Shown here: positions 50,790 to 58,237 of the stretch, one piece after another
Layout: each line of letters starts with the position of its first letter
Numbering within the stretch: position 1 is the stretch's first letter
Origin: CAZRWD01 sp964603785
GTDB taxonomy: Bacteria; Fermentibacterota; Fermentibacteria; Fermentibacterales; Fermentibacteraceae
Assembly: GCA_964603785.1 (NCBI GenBank)
Contig: CAZRWD010000005.1
Span: 117,329-181,328, forward strand
Direction of reading: 5' to 3'
DNA: 64,000 bases
Notes under the pieces: generated by a model
The model's database searches: none
Seen by the model: the letters and a program-made list of their open reading frames with translations, nothing else
What the model was told of the DNA's origin: nothing
Made by a program: the position numbers and the translations under genes

Positions 50790-52409
50790 CTGGACTTCGG
50801 CTTCGGCAGGCGCCTGACCTGGATCCAGGTCGGGCGCCTCTCCGTCCTCGGCGCCCTCTGCGCCTTCGGCATCCTCGTGCTGAGGTCGCCCGCGATAGAC
50901 GTCGCCTACGGGTCGGCCTCCGTCGCGATCATCCTCCTCGGACTCGCCTTCGCGATCCTCATAGGGAGGTTCCCCGGGAGGCACTTCCCCTGGTGGATCC
51001 TCATGGTCGGCGACTCCCTGGTCCTCGGGACCGTCGTGCACTTCGCCGGGGGCATCGACGGACCCTTCGCAGCCGTCTTCATCCTGCACTCGCTTCTGGC
51101 GGGAAACACCCTGGGTCCGCGGGGGGGCACCTACATCTCCCTCCTGGACACCCTGGTTCTCGCGCTCTCGGGCTTCATGACGGTGAACGGGATCGCGCCG
51201 GAGGGCGGCAGCCTGCTGGTGAAGCAGCTCGGCCTGAACACCCCCACCTCGCTGACCGTGCAGTACGTCATGCTGAGGGTGGCTCTCCACGGCATGCTCC
51301 TGCTCACGGTCGGCCTCATATCCGGCTTCCTGTCCGAGCTGCTGAGGCAGCAGTCGGGAAGGCTGTCGGACGCGCTGGAGGCTCTCAGGGCCAGCAGGAC
51401 GGGCTCGAGGGACATTCTCGAGAGCCTCGCGGACGGCATCCTTGTCCTCGACTCCGACGGCGTCCCGCTGGGCGCGAACGGCACCCTGCACAGGATGCTC
51501 GGCCTCGGGGCCGACTGGGAGGCTGCCGTTGCGAAGACCCAGATCTACAGGCTCCTTCGCTCGATGCAGGACTCGGGGGAGATCAGGGGCAACATCGACC
51601 TCGTGGTAGGCGACAGGGTGCTGGAGTGCCGGATGGGCACCTTCAGGGACGCCTCCGGCGAGGAGCCGGGCGTCATGGCCGTGCTCACTGACGTCACGGA
51701 GCTCAGGAACCTCAGGAGCCAGCTAGCCGAGCGCGAGAAGCTCGCAGTGGTGGGCAGGCTCTCCGCCACCATGGCCCACGAGATCCGCAACCCCCTGGCC
51801 TCGATAAGCGGCGCCGCGCAGGTGATCCGTTCCGGCGGCCTCAGCGACCTCGAGGTCGAGAGGATGTCGGGCATGATCGTGAGCCAGTCCCAGCGGGCGT
51901 CGGACATCATCGAAGGCTATCTCGAGATCGCCCGGGGGGGGAGACAGCGCGAGGACTGCGACCTGAGGCTCGACGACCTCCTGAGGGAGGTTGTTGAGGG
52001 GGCGAGGCGCAGCTATGCTCAGCATGTGACGGTGGAGGAGGCCGGTATGCCCGCGGTGGTCCTGAGGGGGAAGCGGCAGAGGCTCTTCCAGCTCTTCGAG
52101 AACATCCTGCGCAATGCCGCGGAGGCCCTGGAAGGCTCGAACGACGGCATGGTGACCATCACCCTGGGCCGTGTCGATGACAACATCATGGTCGGCATAT
52201 GCGACAACGGCCCCGGGATGGCCCCCGAGACCCTCGGCCATGCAACCGAACCATTCTTCACGACCAGGGAGTACGGGACGGGTCTGGGCCTCTACATAGC
52301 TCGCAGGGTGGCGGAGGAGCACAACGGCACCCTCGAGCTCCGCAACAGGGCCGAGGGCGGGCTCGAAGCGACGGTCGTCCTGCCCGCTCCGGCCGAGGGT
52401 GCGGCATGA
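50790..52409 (+). CDS. pilS: PilS-like membrane sensor histidine kinase
   Basis: 539 residues from a putative CTG start. Six predicted membrane helices (about 15-180), a PAS-like domain (ILESLADGILVLDSDGVPLGAN), a HisKA dimerisation helix with phospho-acceptor His330 (ATMAHEIRNPLASI), and an HATPase domain (N box LFENILRNAAEAL, G1 DNGPGMAP, G2 YGTGLGLYIAR) match PilS. In this frame no ATG, GTG or TTG occurs between 50676 and 50877. CTG 50790 has GGGAAGG upstream; ATG 50676 inside pilC is the alternative; GTG 50877 would remove the first helix. The stop overlaps pilR (ATGA), so the two form a classic pair. Confidence 0.88.
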   Translation: MDFGFGRRLTWIQVGRLSVLGALCAFGILVLRSPAIDVAYGSASVAIILLGLAFAILIGRFPGRHFPWWILMVGDSLVLGTVVHFAGGIDGPFAAVFILHSLLAGNTLGPRGGTYISLLDTLVLALSGFMTVNGIAPEGGSLLVKQLGLNTPTSLTVQYVMLRVALHGMLLLTVGLISGFLSELLRQQSGRLSDALEALRASRTGSRDILESLADGILVLDSDGVPLGANGTLHRMLGLGADWEAAVAKTQIYRLLRSMQDSGEIRGNIDLVVGDRVLECRMGTFRDASGEEPGVMAVLTDVTELRNLRSQLAEREKLAVVGRLSATMAHEIRNPLASISGAAQVIRSGGLSDLEVERMSGMIVSQSQRASDIIEGYLEIARGGRQREDCDLRLDDLLREVVEGARRSYAQHVTVEEAGMPAVVLRGKRQRLFQLFENILRNAAEALEGSNDGMVTITLGRVDDNIMVGICDNGPGMAPETLGHATEPFFTTREYGTGLGLYIARRVAEEHNGTLELRNRAEGGLEATVVLPAPAEGAA

Positions 52410-53806
52410 CGCCCCAGCTGAGGCTTCTGATAGTCGACGACGAGCCCTCCATGCTCGACTGGCTCAGCGTGCTGCTCACGCGCAAGGGTTTCGAGGTGCA
52501 GTGCTTCGGCTCACCATCCAGGGCCCTAGAACATGCCGCCGGCCGGTCGCCCGACATAGCCCTGGTCGACCTGCGCATGCCCGGGATGGACGGCATAGAG
52601 CTCCTCGCCGAGCTGCGCAAGCTCAACCCGGAGCTCGTCGGGATAGTCATGACCGCCTACTCCAGCATCGACAGCGCCGTCAGGGCGATGCGCGAGGGCG
52701 CGAACGACTATCTCATCAAGCCCTTCGAGATAGACCAGCTCATGCTCTCCCTGGAGAGGTCCCTCAAGGTGAAGGAGGTCCTGGCGGAGAACAGGCTCCT
52801 CCGCAGGCAGGTCCGCACCAGCTTCGACTTCAGCGAGATCGCCGGCAAGTCCGACATCATGCTCGAGCTGCTCGACCAGGTTCGCGTCGTCGCCGACAAG
52901 GAGAGCACGGTGCTCATCACCGGCGAGAGCGGGACCGGCAAGGAGCTCGTCGCGCGTGCCATACACTTCAACAGCCGCCGCTCTTCGGGGCCGTTCTTCG
53001 CGGTGAACTGCGGCAGCTTCAGCTCCACGCTCCTCGAGAGCGAGCTGTTCGGGCATGTGAAGGGCTCGTTCACGGGCGCCCACAGGGACAAGGAGGGCCT
53101 GCTCGTGGCCGCCTCCGGGGGCAGCTTCTTCCTGGACGAGGTGGGCGAGCTGGACAGGGACCTCCAGGTGAAGCTGCTGCGCGCCCTGCAGGAGAGGCAG
53201 GTCCTGCCCGTCGGGGGCACGAAGGCCGTCCCCTTCGACGTCCGCCTGATAGCGGCGACCAACGCCGACCTCAGGGGCAAGATGGAGGCCGGGGAGTACA
53301 GGGCCGACCTCTTCTACCGGCTTAACGTCATCCCCCTGCGCGTCCCGCCCCTGAGGGAGAGGGCCTCCGACATACCGCTGCTCGTGGACAGGTTCTCGAG
53401 GCTCTATGCATCCAAGTTCGGAGCGCCCGTGAAGACCTTCACCCCCGGGGCGCTGGAGCTCCTGGCCAGATACGCCTGGCCCGGGAACGTGAGGGAGCTG
53501 GAGAACCTGGTGGAGCGTCTCTGTGTCATGGTCCGCACGGACACCGTCTCGGAGGGCGACCTGCCGGAATCGATACGCCAGATCGACCACAACCGCGAAG
53601 CCGTGATAACCGGCACCGAGACCGAGGGCTCGTTCCCCGACTCGCTCACGCCGCCCACGCTCCAGGAGATCGAGGAGGCCTGGATCAGGTTCGTCCTCGA
53701 CCACAGGGCCGACGGCCAGAAGAAGCTGGCCGCCAGGATGCTGGGCATCGACGAGAGCACCCTCCACAGGAAGCTGGAGAGGTATGCCCGCCGAAGGAAG
53801 ACCTGA
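52406..53806 (+). CDS. pilR: PilR-like sigma-54-dependent response regulator
   Basis: 466 residues. A receiver domain with phospho-acceptor Asp55 (IALVDLRMPG) and Lys in LIKPFE is followed by an AAA+ sigma-54 activation domain: Walker A GESGTGKE, GSFTGA (the sigma-54 contact loop, normally GAFTGA), FFLDEVGEL and the arginine finger region YRADLFYRLNV. A Fis-type helix-turn-helix ends the protein (KKLAARMLGIDESTLHRKLERY). It is coupled to pilS and lies 1.5 kb upstream of two sigma-54 promoters that drive the pilin genes, its obvious targets. Confidence 0.93.
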   Translation: MTPQLRLLIVDDEPSMLDWLSVLLTRKGFEVQCFGSPSRALEHAAGRSPDIALVDLRMPGMDGIELLAELRKLNPELVGIVMTAYSSIDSAVRAMREGANDYLIKPFEIDQLMLSLERSLKVKEVLAENRLLRRQVRTSFDFSEIAGKSDIMLELLDQVRVVADKESTVLITGESGTGKELVARAIHFNSRRSSGPFFAVNCGSFSSTLLESELFGHVKGSFTGAHRDKEGLLVAASGGSFFLDEVGELDRDLQVKLLRALQERQVLPVGGTKAVPFDVRLIAATNADLRGKMEAGEYRADLFYRLNVIPLRVPPLRERASDIPLLVDRFSRLYASKFGAPVKTFTPGALELLARYAWPGNVRELENLVERLCVMVRTDTVSEGDLPESIRQIDHNREAVITGTETEGSFPDSLTPPTLQEIEEAWIRFVLDHRADGQKKLAARMLGIDESTLHRKLERYARRRKT

Positions 53807-55142
53807 GGCGGGCTCCCGTCCGCACCGCCTGACGAGCCCCGGCCGGGCCGCCGGGGCTGCATTCCCGGCAGCCCTCCTCATCCTCGGCATCCTCCTCGGC
53901 CAGCAGGGCATCCCGATGGAGGACGGCGGCGAGATGCTCACGATCGCACGGCTGGGCGGCACGGCCCATCCTCCCGGCATGCCCCTGCTGGCATTGCTCT
54001 CCAGAGCCTCGTGGCTTCTCGGAGAACGCGGTCTGGTTCTGCTCGGGGCCCTCTGTGCCGCGCTCTCGATATGGCTGCTGTTCCGCAGGACCGGATATGC
54101 CGGATGGCTCCTCGGCGCGGCGGTCATGGTCCTGCCGGCCTTCCGCGCGAGGGTGCTGGCGTTCGATGCGTACGGCCTGCTCTTCCTGTCGTTCTGCGCA
54201 GCCCTTACGCTCGGCAGGGCGGATTCCGCAGCGGCGGGGTACCTGACAGGGCTGGCGGTCTCCATCCATCCGGCCGGCATCATGGTCCCGGCAGCCCTGA
54301 AGGTGGACAGGTTCCGAGCGGCGACCTTCCTGGGCGCTCTCGCCCTGGGGGCCAGCCTGTACCTTGCCCTCCCCGTGTGCTCGGCCGCGTCCGCGGTGGT
54401 CGACTGGGGCGGGCCGGGGACGCTGGGCTCCTTCCTCCGGCAGGTCAGCGCCTCCGGCTACCGCGAGGTCTACGGCGCATCCATGGGCAGGTTCTCCCTG
54501 CAATCGGTCACGGCCCATCTCGGCGTGCTGAAGGGGATGCTGTGGCCGGCCCTGATGCTTCCCGCGGCGGCGGGAGCGCTGCTGATGGCCGGCCGCCACA
54601 GGGGCCGACTGATGCGACTGCTCCTGCTCCTCCTGCTCGACATGCTCTTCGTCGTCCTCGTGAACCCCATGGCGGCAGGGACCACCCAGACGGGCTGGCT
54701 CTCGCTCGTCGTCCTGACCGTCCTCGCCGCCGAAGCTGCGGCACGGGCGCCGAGGCTGCCGGTCCTGGCCATGGCCGCCGCGGTGTGCCTCTCGGCATTC
54801 GACGGGCCGGAGCCACTTCCCGATCAGCGGGGGGATGTGGAGGCCGTCCTGGCCTCCGCCCCGCCGGAGGCGGGCTTCTTCATCTCGGACAACGACCTGC
54901 TCTACGGTTCCTGGGTGGCGAAGTACGTACGCGACCGAAGGCCCGACATCGTCCTGCTCTCCACCGGCAACTTCTCGCCGTGGTTCGAGAGCCTCGCCCG
55001 CCGGTACAATCCCGACCTGGACACCTCGGGCGGGCTGGATGAAGCGGGAGGGCCGGGGACCCCGCGGGACTCGGTGGTGGCACGCCTCGTCAGGCTGACA
55101 GTCCTGAACAACCCCCGCAGGAGCTTCTTCATGGATTTCTGA
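53784..55142 (+). CDS. DUF2723-like multi-pass membrane protein, possible protein glycosyltransferase
   Basis: 452 residues with about ten membrane helices. The first loop reads MEDGGEMLTIARLGGTAHPPGMPLLALL, the hallmark of DUF2723 (E/D-x-GE...LG..HPPG), a family related to GT39/PMT lipid-linked sugar transferases. The C-terminal soluble part contains ISDNDLLYGSWVAKYV..RPDIVLLST, also seen in that family. The gene overlaps pilR by 23 bp and lies just before the pilin genes, which makes pilin or surface-protein glycosylation an attractive but unproven role. ATG 53784 follows GGAGAGG. Confidence 0.72.
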   Translation: MPAEGRPEAGSRPHRLTSPGRAAGAAFPAALLILGILLGQQGIPMEDGGEMLTIARLGGTAHPPGMPLLALLSRASWLLGERGLVLLGALCAALSIWLLFRRTGYAGWLLGAAVMVLPAFRARVLAFDAYGLLFLSFCAALTLGRADSAAAGYLTGLAVSIHPAGIMVPAALKVDRFRAATFLGALALGASLYLALPVCSAASAVVDWGGPGTLGSFLRQVSASGYREVYGASMGRFSLQSVTAHLGVLKGMLWPALMLPAAAGALLMAGRHRGRLMRLLLLLLLDMLFVVLVNPMAAGTTQTGWLSLVVLTVLAAEAAARAPRLPVLAMAAAVCLSAFDGPEPLPDQRGDVEAVLASAPPEAGFFISDNDLLYGSWVAKYVRDRRPDIVLLSTGNFSPWFESLARRYNPDLDTSGGLDEAGGPGTPRDSVVARLVRLTVLNNPRRSFFMDF

Positions 55143-55148
55143 GTGCCG

Positions 55149-55167
55149 GGCTTGCAATGTGCAAGCC
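55149..55167. promoter_or_regulatory. 19-bp perfect palindrome, candidate PilR enhancer site (pilin 1)
   Basis: GGCTTGCAATGTGCAAGCC, centred at 55158, about 98 bp upstream of the -24 element. It contains GCA-N3-TGC, shared with the palindrome before the second pilin. It could alternatively be a terminator hairpin for the preceding gene, but no T-run follows. Confidence 0.55.
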
Positions 55168-55255
55168 GTTCCCGCCCACCCTCGCCTCGCTCAGGATCGG
55201 CCCGCATCTTCGCAGATCATCTCTCCCTGTCGATGTCGTCATCATCGGATACCAC

Positions 55256-55271
55256 TGGCACGATTCTTGCT
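55256..55271 (+). promoter_or_regulatory. Sigma-54 (-24/-12) promoter of pilin gene 1
   Basis: TGGCACGATTCTTGCT matches the consensus TGGCAC-N5-TTGCW in every fixed position. The transcript would start near 55282, immediately before AAGGAGG. Confidence 0.88.
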
Positions 55272-55295
55272 CATCAGTCAGGCAAGGAGGGTGTC

Positions 55296-55673
55296 ATGAA
55301 CAAGGGATTCACTCTGATAGAGCTGATGATCGTGGTGGTCATAATCGGGGTGCTGGCCGCCATAGCGATCCCGAAGTTCAACAGCGTACAGGAACTGGCC
55401 CGTCAGTCGTCCTGCAGGGGGAACATGCGCACCCTTGCCACCGCCGAGGCCGTGTACTTCCCCAAGTACGGCTGCTTCACGGCCGACATCACCCACCTGG
55501 ACGCGATACAGGCGAATGCCTCGCTCATAAGGTGCCCCCACAGGCCCGCGATAGGCGCCTATCTCCTTGGTACGCCTGCGCCGGACGAGTACACAGTGAC
55601 CTGTCCGAACAACGGCGATACGGGTCATGGCTCGGTCTCATCGGGGACCACGAGCTGGCAGGGAGACGACTGA
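55296..55673 (+). CDS. pilA: Type IV major pilin-like protein 1
   Basis: 125 residues. The leader MNKG is followed by the cleavage and methylation site FTLIEL (Glu5 of the mature protein) and a hydrophobic helix ending AAIAIPKF, the signature of type IV pilins. The globular part is small and contains cysteines (SSCRGN, GCF, RCPH, TCPN) for disulfides; a DSL-like CPNNGDTGHGSVSSGTTSW end is shared with pilin 2 (HGSVVDGITSW). AAGGAGG supports ATG 55296. The sigma-54 promoter directly upstream implies PilS/PilR control. No dedicated prepilin peptidase gene lies nearby. Confidence 0.93.
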   Translation: MNKGFTLIELMIVVVIIGVLAAIAIPKFNSVQELARQSSCRGNMRTLATAEAVYFPKYGCFTADITHLDAIQANASLIRCPHRPAIGAYLLGTPAPDEYTVTCPNNGDTGHGSVSSGTTSWQGDD

Positions 55674-55692
55674 GATGCGTCACGGCCCCGGA

Positions 55693-55705
55693 ACGCAGAC
55701 TGCGT
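55693..55705. promoter_or_regulatory. 13-bp perfect palindrome, candidate PilR enhancer site (pilin 2)
   Basis: ACGCAGACTGCGT, centred at 55699, about 93 bp upstream of the second -24 element. It shares GCA-N3-TGC with the palindrome before pilin 1. Two TGATCA palindromes (55742 and 55761) lie nearer the promoter. Confidence 0.45.
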
Positions 55706-55791
55706 GCAGGGGAGACGGATCGGGTTCGGGAGAAGCACTCCTGATCATGGAAACACTCGATGATCAAGTGATGATTTCGATAAACCGTCTA

Positions 55792-55807
55792 TGGCAGATA
55801 TGTTGCT
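55792..55807 (+). promoter_or_regulatory. Sigma-54 (-24/-12) promoter of pilin gene 2
   Basis: TGGCAGATATGTTGCT fits TGGCA-N6-TTGCW with one departure from TGGCAC. It lies 44 bp before the ATG, giving a leader of roughly 30 nt with AAAGGAG. Confidence 0.8.
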
Positions 55808-55850
55808 TTGGTGTTATAGGTAGTGCCCCATTCCCGAAAGGAGAAAAAGG

Positions 55851-56216
55851 ATGAAGAGAGGATTCACCCTCATCGAGCTGATGATCGTCGTGGTCATCAT
55901 CGGCATCCTCGCCGCCATCGCGATCCCCAAGTTCGGCGCGGTCAAGGACCAGGCCGAGCAGAGCGCCTGCCGCAGCAACATGCGCTCCCTGGCTTCCGCC
56001 GAGGCCATGTACTACGGCAAGTACAACGTGTACGGCTCCGTCGCCAACCTCGACGCCAGCGGCATGATGGAGAACGCCGAAGAGACCGAGTGCCCCACCA
56101 CTGATCTCGCGTACGCCATCGTCGCTGCTGCAGACACCTACACCATCCCCTGCGGCGTCGCGGATCCCGTGCACGGCTCCGTCGTAGACGGCATCACGAG
56201 CTGGCAGAGCGAGTAG
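55851..56216 (+). CDS. pilA: Type IV major pilin-like protein 2
   Basis: 121 residues. MKRG|FTLIEL leader and a helix nearly identical to pilin 1, ending AAIAIPKF. The globular domain differs (DQAEQSACRSNMRSLASAEAMYYGKYNVYGSV) but keeps paired cysteines and the HGSV..GITSW end. It has its own sigma-54 promoter and a strong ribosome site (AAAGGAG), and a clear hairpin terminates it; this suggests it may be the more highly expressed subunit. It is a tandem duplicate of pilin 1, since diverged. Confidence 0.93.
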   Translation: MKRGFTLIELMIVVVIIGILAAIAIPKFGAVKDQAEQSACRSNMRSLASAEAMYYGKYNVYGSVANLDASGMMENAEETECPTTDLAYAIVAAADTYTIPCGVADPVHGSVVDGITSWQSE

Positions 56217-56236
56217 CACACGACGATCGGTTGCCT

Positions 56237-56260
56237 GCGGCGGGCCTCCGGGCCCGCCGC
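56237..56260. terminator. Bidirectional hairpin terminator after pilin 2
   Basis: GCGGCGGGC (56237-56245) pairs with GCCCGCCGC (56252-56260), 6-nt loop. It lies between pilin 2 and the convergent minus-strand membrane-protein gene and could serve both. Confidence 0.6.
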
Positions 56261-56263
56261 TCC

Positions 56264-58138
56264 CTATTCGGAGGGGTACTCCACCCGGCATAGGACGTAG
56301 ATCCCGTCACCCGCGACCTCCCGCAGCACGGATCCCTCATGCAGCAGGGCCAGCGAGTCCGAAGGGTCTTCCGCCCCTTCCGGGGGGCTCCAGTAGTTCA
56401 GCCTGGCAATGTTCATCCCCATGGGGTCGCCCCTGACGAAGCAGAGGTGCGTGACCCCGAGATCGCTCAGCACCGAGAGCTCATCCTGCAGGGGTCCGGC
56501 GAGGAAGAGCCTCCTGGCAAGGGGATGGGTGCGGGCGCAGATCACAGGATAGTCCGAATGGTACCTCTCCCCGGACGAGAGGGAGAGGATGACCGAGCCC
56601 TCGGGCAGAGCCCCGTTGGCCAGCAGCTGGATGCCCCTGGGGGAGAGGTATGTGTCCGAGTCGTAGGTCAGGATGCGGGACGACCTCATGAACCCCAGAA
56701 CGAACCTCGCCCTGGGCAGGAGCTCGGATGTCGCGGACACGGCCGCCGCGAAGCCCAGGCCCAAGAGCAGCCCCCGTCGGCCGGAAGGCCACCAGGAGGC
56801 CCCTGCTGCAGCCATGAGGGGGAGGACCGTGAGCGTGTACTTCCCGCTCCACTCCGTCGGGCTCAGGAGCGTCGCGGAGAGGATCATGTAACCGGCGAAG
56901 GCGGTCATCAGGACGACCCTGCCCCTCCGCCCCCCCGCCGCGAGAGCCGTTGCGGCGAAGCCCAGCACGAGCAGCACGAGCGGATAGTCCCAGGCCAGCG
57001 ACAGGTCGCCGAGATCCGCGAGGAGTCCCGGGCTCTCGCGCACGGACAGCGCGTCGAGGACGGGAACGGCCGTCCAGGCCCAGCCGCCCGTCGCGGCCGG
57101 GACACTCATCGGGCCAGTGTACAGCACCGATCCGGTGTGGACGAGCGTCCTTGCCATGTAGCAGGCGGGGGGCACCAGCATGACCGCGAGTCCCGCCGCG
57201 AGTCTCCGGGTGCGGAGCCCCTCGGAGGCCAGGTGCAGAAGGATGAAGAAGGGCACCAGCAGCCATGCGGTCATCTTCACGGCGAGCGCCGCGCCGAAGA
57301 GAAGGAACGGCCAGGACCCGCCCCCGTCGCCACCCGTCAAAAGTCTCCGTGCCGGGAATACCATCGCTGCGGTGACAAGGAAGGCGAGGGTCATGTCGAC
57401 CTTGGCCAGTGATCCCCAGCCGATGAGCATGTTCGAAGCCATCACGGCCGTGAGGGCCAGCAGCGTCCCGGACGCCCCGAGACGGAGGGCACGAGAGGCG
57501 AGCAGGACCGACGAGAGGAGCAGGCTCATCTGGAAGACCTGCAGGAGACTCAGACGGTCGGTCCGCCTCTCGAGGCCTTCCGAGTCGACACCCTCCAGAC
57601 CCGAGACGCCCGGCATCGCCAGCGATGCCGGCCATAGCGCGAGTGTCTCGCCCAGGAGGGGCATGGCCGAGAATCTCGTCTCCTCGAGGAAGAAGATCCG
57701 GCCCTCATCCAGCCATCTGTCCGGCTGCACCGCGTAGGTGATGAGCGGATCCGAATGGTCCTGGGGCTTGGCGGCCCTGAACAGGGTGCTGGGGAGCAGG
57801 ACCGCGAGCAGGATGACGAGGATGACCGGGAGCGGGGCGGGTCTCACGCGCCGCGCATTCCGCAGGCGTGGAGCGAGACTTTTCAGGATGGAAGCAGTTC
57901 CGTACAGCCCTGCCATTCCCACCAGGGCCGCCATGAGCCTGGCTTCGAGCAGGTGCAGGAGGGAGAGCGGGAACGCAAGAAGGAGGAATGCCAGCATCCC
58001 CGTGATGACCGGGGGCCCCGGCAGCGTTCCGGAGATCTTCCTCACCGGCTTCTCCAGGACCAGTCCCGCACCGTGGAACGCCGCCCACAACAGGATAATG
58101 CGTGCGAACACGAAGAGAGCGGCGGGGAACCTGGCCAT
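56264..58138 (-). CDS. Large multi-pass membrane protein, GT39-like
   Basis: 624 residues with about 13 membrane helices and a soluble C-terminal domain. The first large loop (LITYAVQPDRWLDEGRIFFLEETRFSAMPLLGETL) resembles that of GT39/PMT-type lipid-linked glycosyltransferases, with acidic residues in the typical place. The C-terminal part (SVILSLSSGERYHSDYPVICARTHPLARRLF...LSVLSDLGVTHLCFVRGDP) is like the extracytoplasmic domain of such proteins. ATG 58138 follows GGAGG at 5-nt spacing. The sugar and acceptor are unknown; the neighbourhood (pilins, surface polysaccharide) suggests surface glycosylation. Confidence 0.65.
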   Translation of the reverse strand: MARFPAALFVFARIILLWAAFHGAGLVLEKPVRKISGTLPGPPVITGMLAFLLLAFPLSLLHLLEARLMAALVGMAGLYGTASILKSLAPRLRNARRVRPAPLPVILVILLAVLLPSTLFRAAKPQDHSDPLITYAVQPDRWLDEGRIFFLEETRFSAMPLLGETLALWPASLAMPGVSGLEGVDSEGLERRTDRLSLLQVFQMSLLLSSVLLASRALRLGASGTLLALTAVMASNMLIGWGSLAKVDMTLAFLVTAAMVFPARRLLTGGDGGGSWPFLLFGAALAVKMTAWLLVPFFILLHLASEGLRTRRLAAGLAVMLVPPACYMARTLVHTGSVLYTGPMSVPAATGGWAWTAVPVLDALSVRESPGLLADLGDLSLAWDYPLVLLVLGFAATALAAGGRRGRVVLMTAFAGYMILSATLLSPTEWSGKYTLTVLPLMAAAGASWWPSGRRGLLLGLGFAAAVSATSELLPRARFVLGFMRSSRILTYDSDTYLSPRGIQLLANGALPEGSVILSLSSGERYHSDYPVICARTHPLARRLFLAGPLQDELSVLSDLGVTHLCFVRGDPMGMNIARLNYWSPPEGAEDPSDSLALLHEGSVLREVAGDGIYVLCRVEYPSE

Positions 58139-58162
58139 CCGGACCTCCAGTCTCGATCCCCG

Positions 58163-58214
58163 AAGATAGCGCGGTGCGGCCGCACTGGCACCGCCGGAGC
58201 GCGTGGGGTATTCT
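58163..58214. promoter_or_regulatory. Possible divergent promoters between the two membrane-protein genes
   Basis: Plus strand: CTGGCA (58185-58190), 18-nt spacer, TATTCT (58209-58214). Minus strand: a TATCTT -10-like box (58168-58163) with a poor -35. Both are weak matches. Confidence 0.3.
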
Positions 58215-58237
58215 TCACCCGATGACCTGGGAGGGGC

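Noticed and set aside
55742..55766. Paired TGATCA palindromes as the PilR enhancer of pilin 2
   Set aside because: They lie only about 30-50 bp from the -24 element and have no counterpart before pilin 1; the 13-bp palindrome at 55693 fits distance and motif better.
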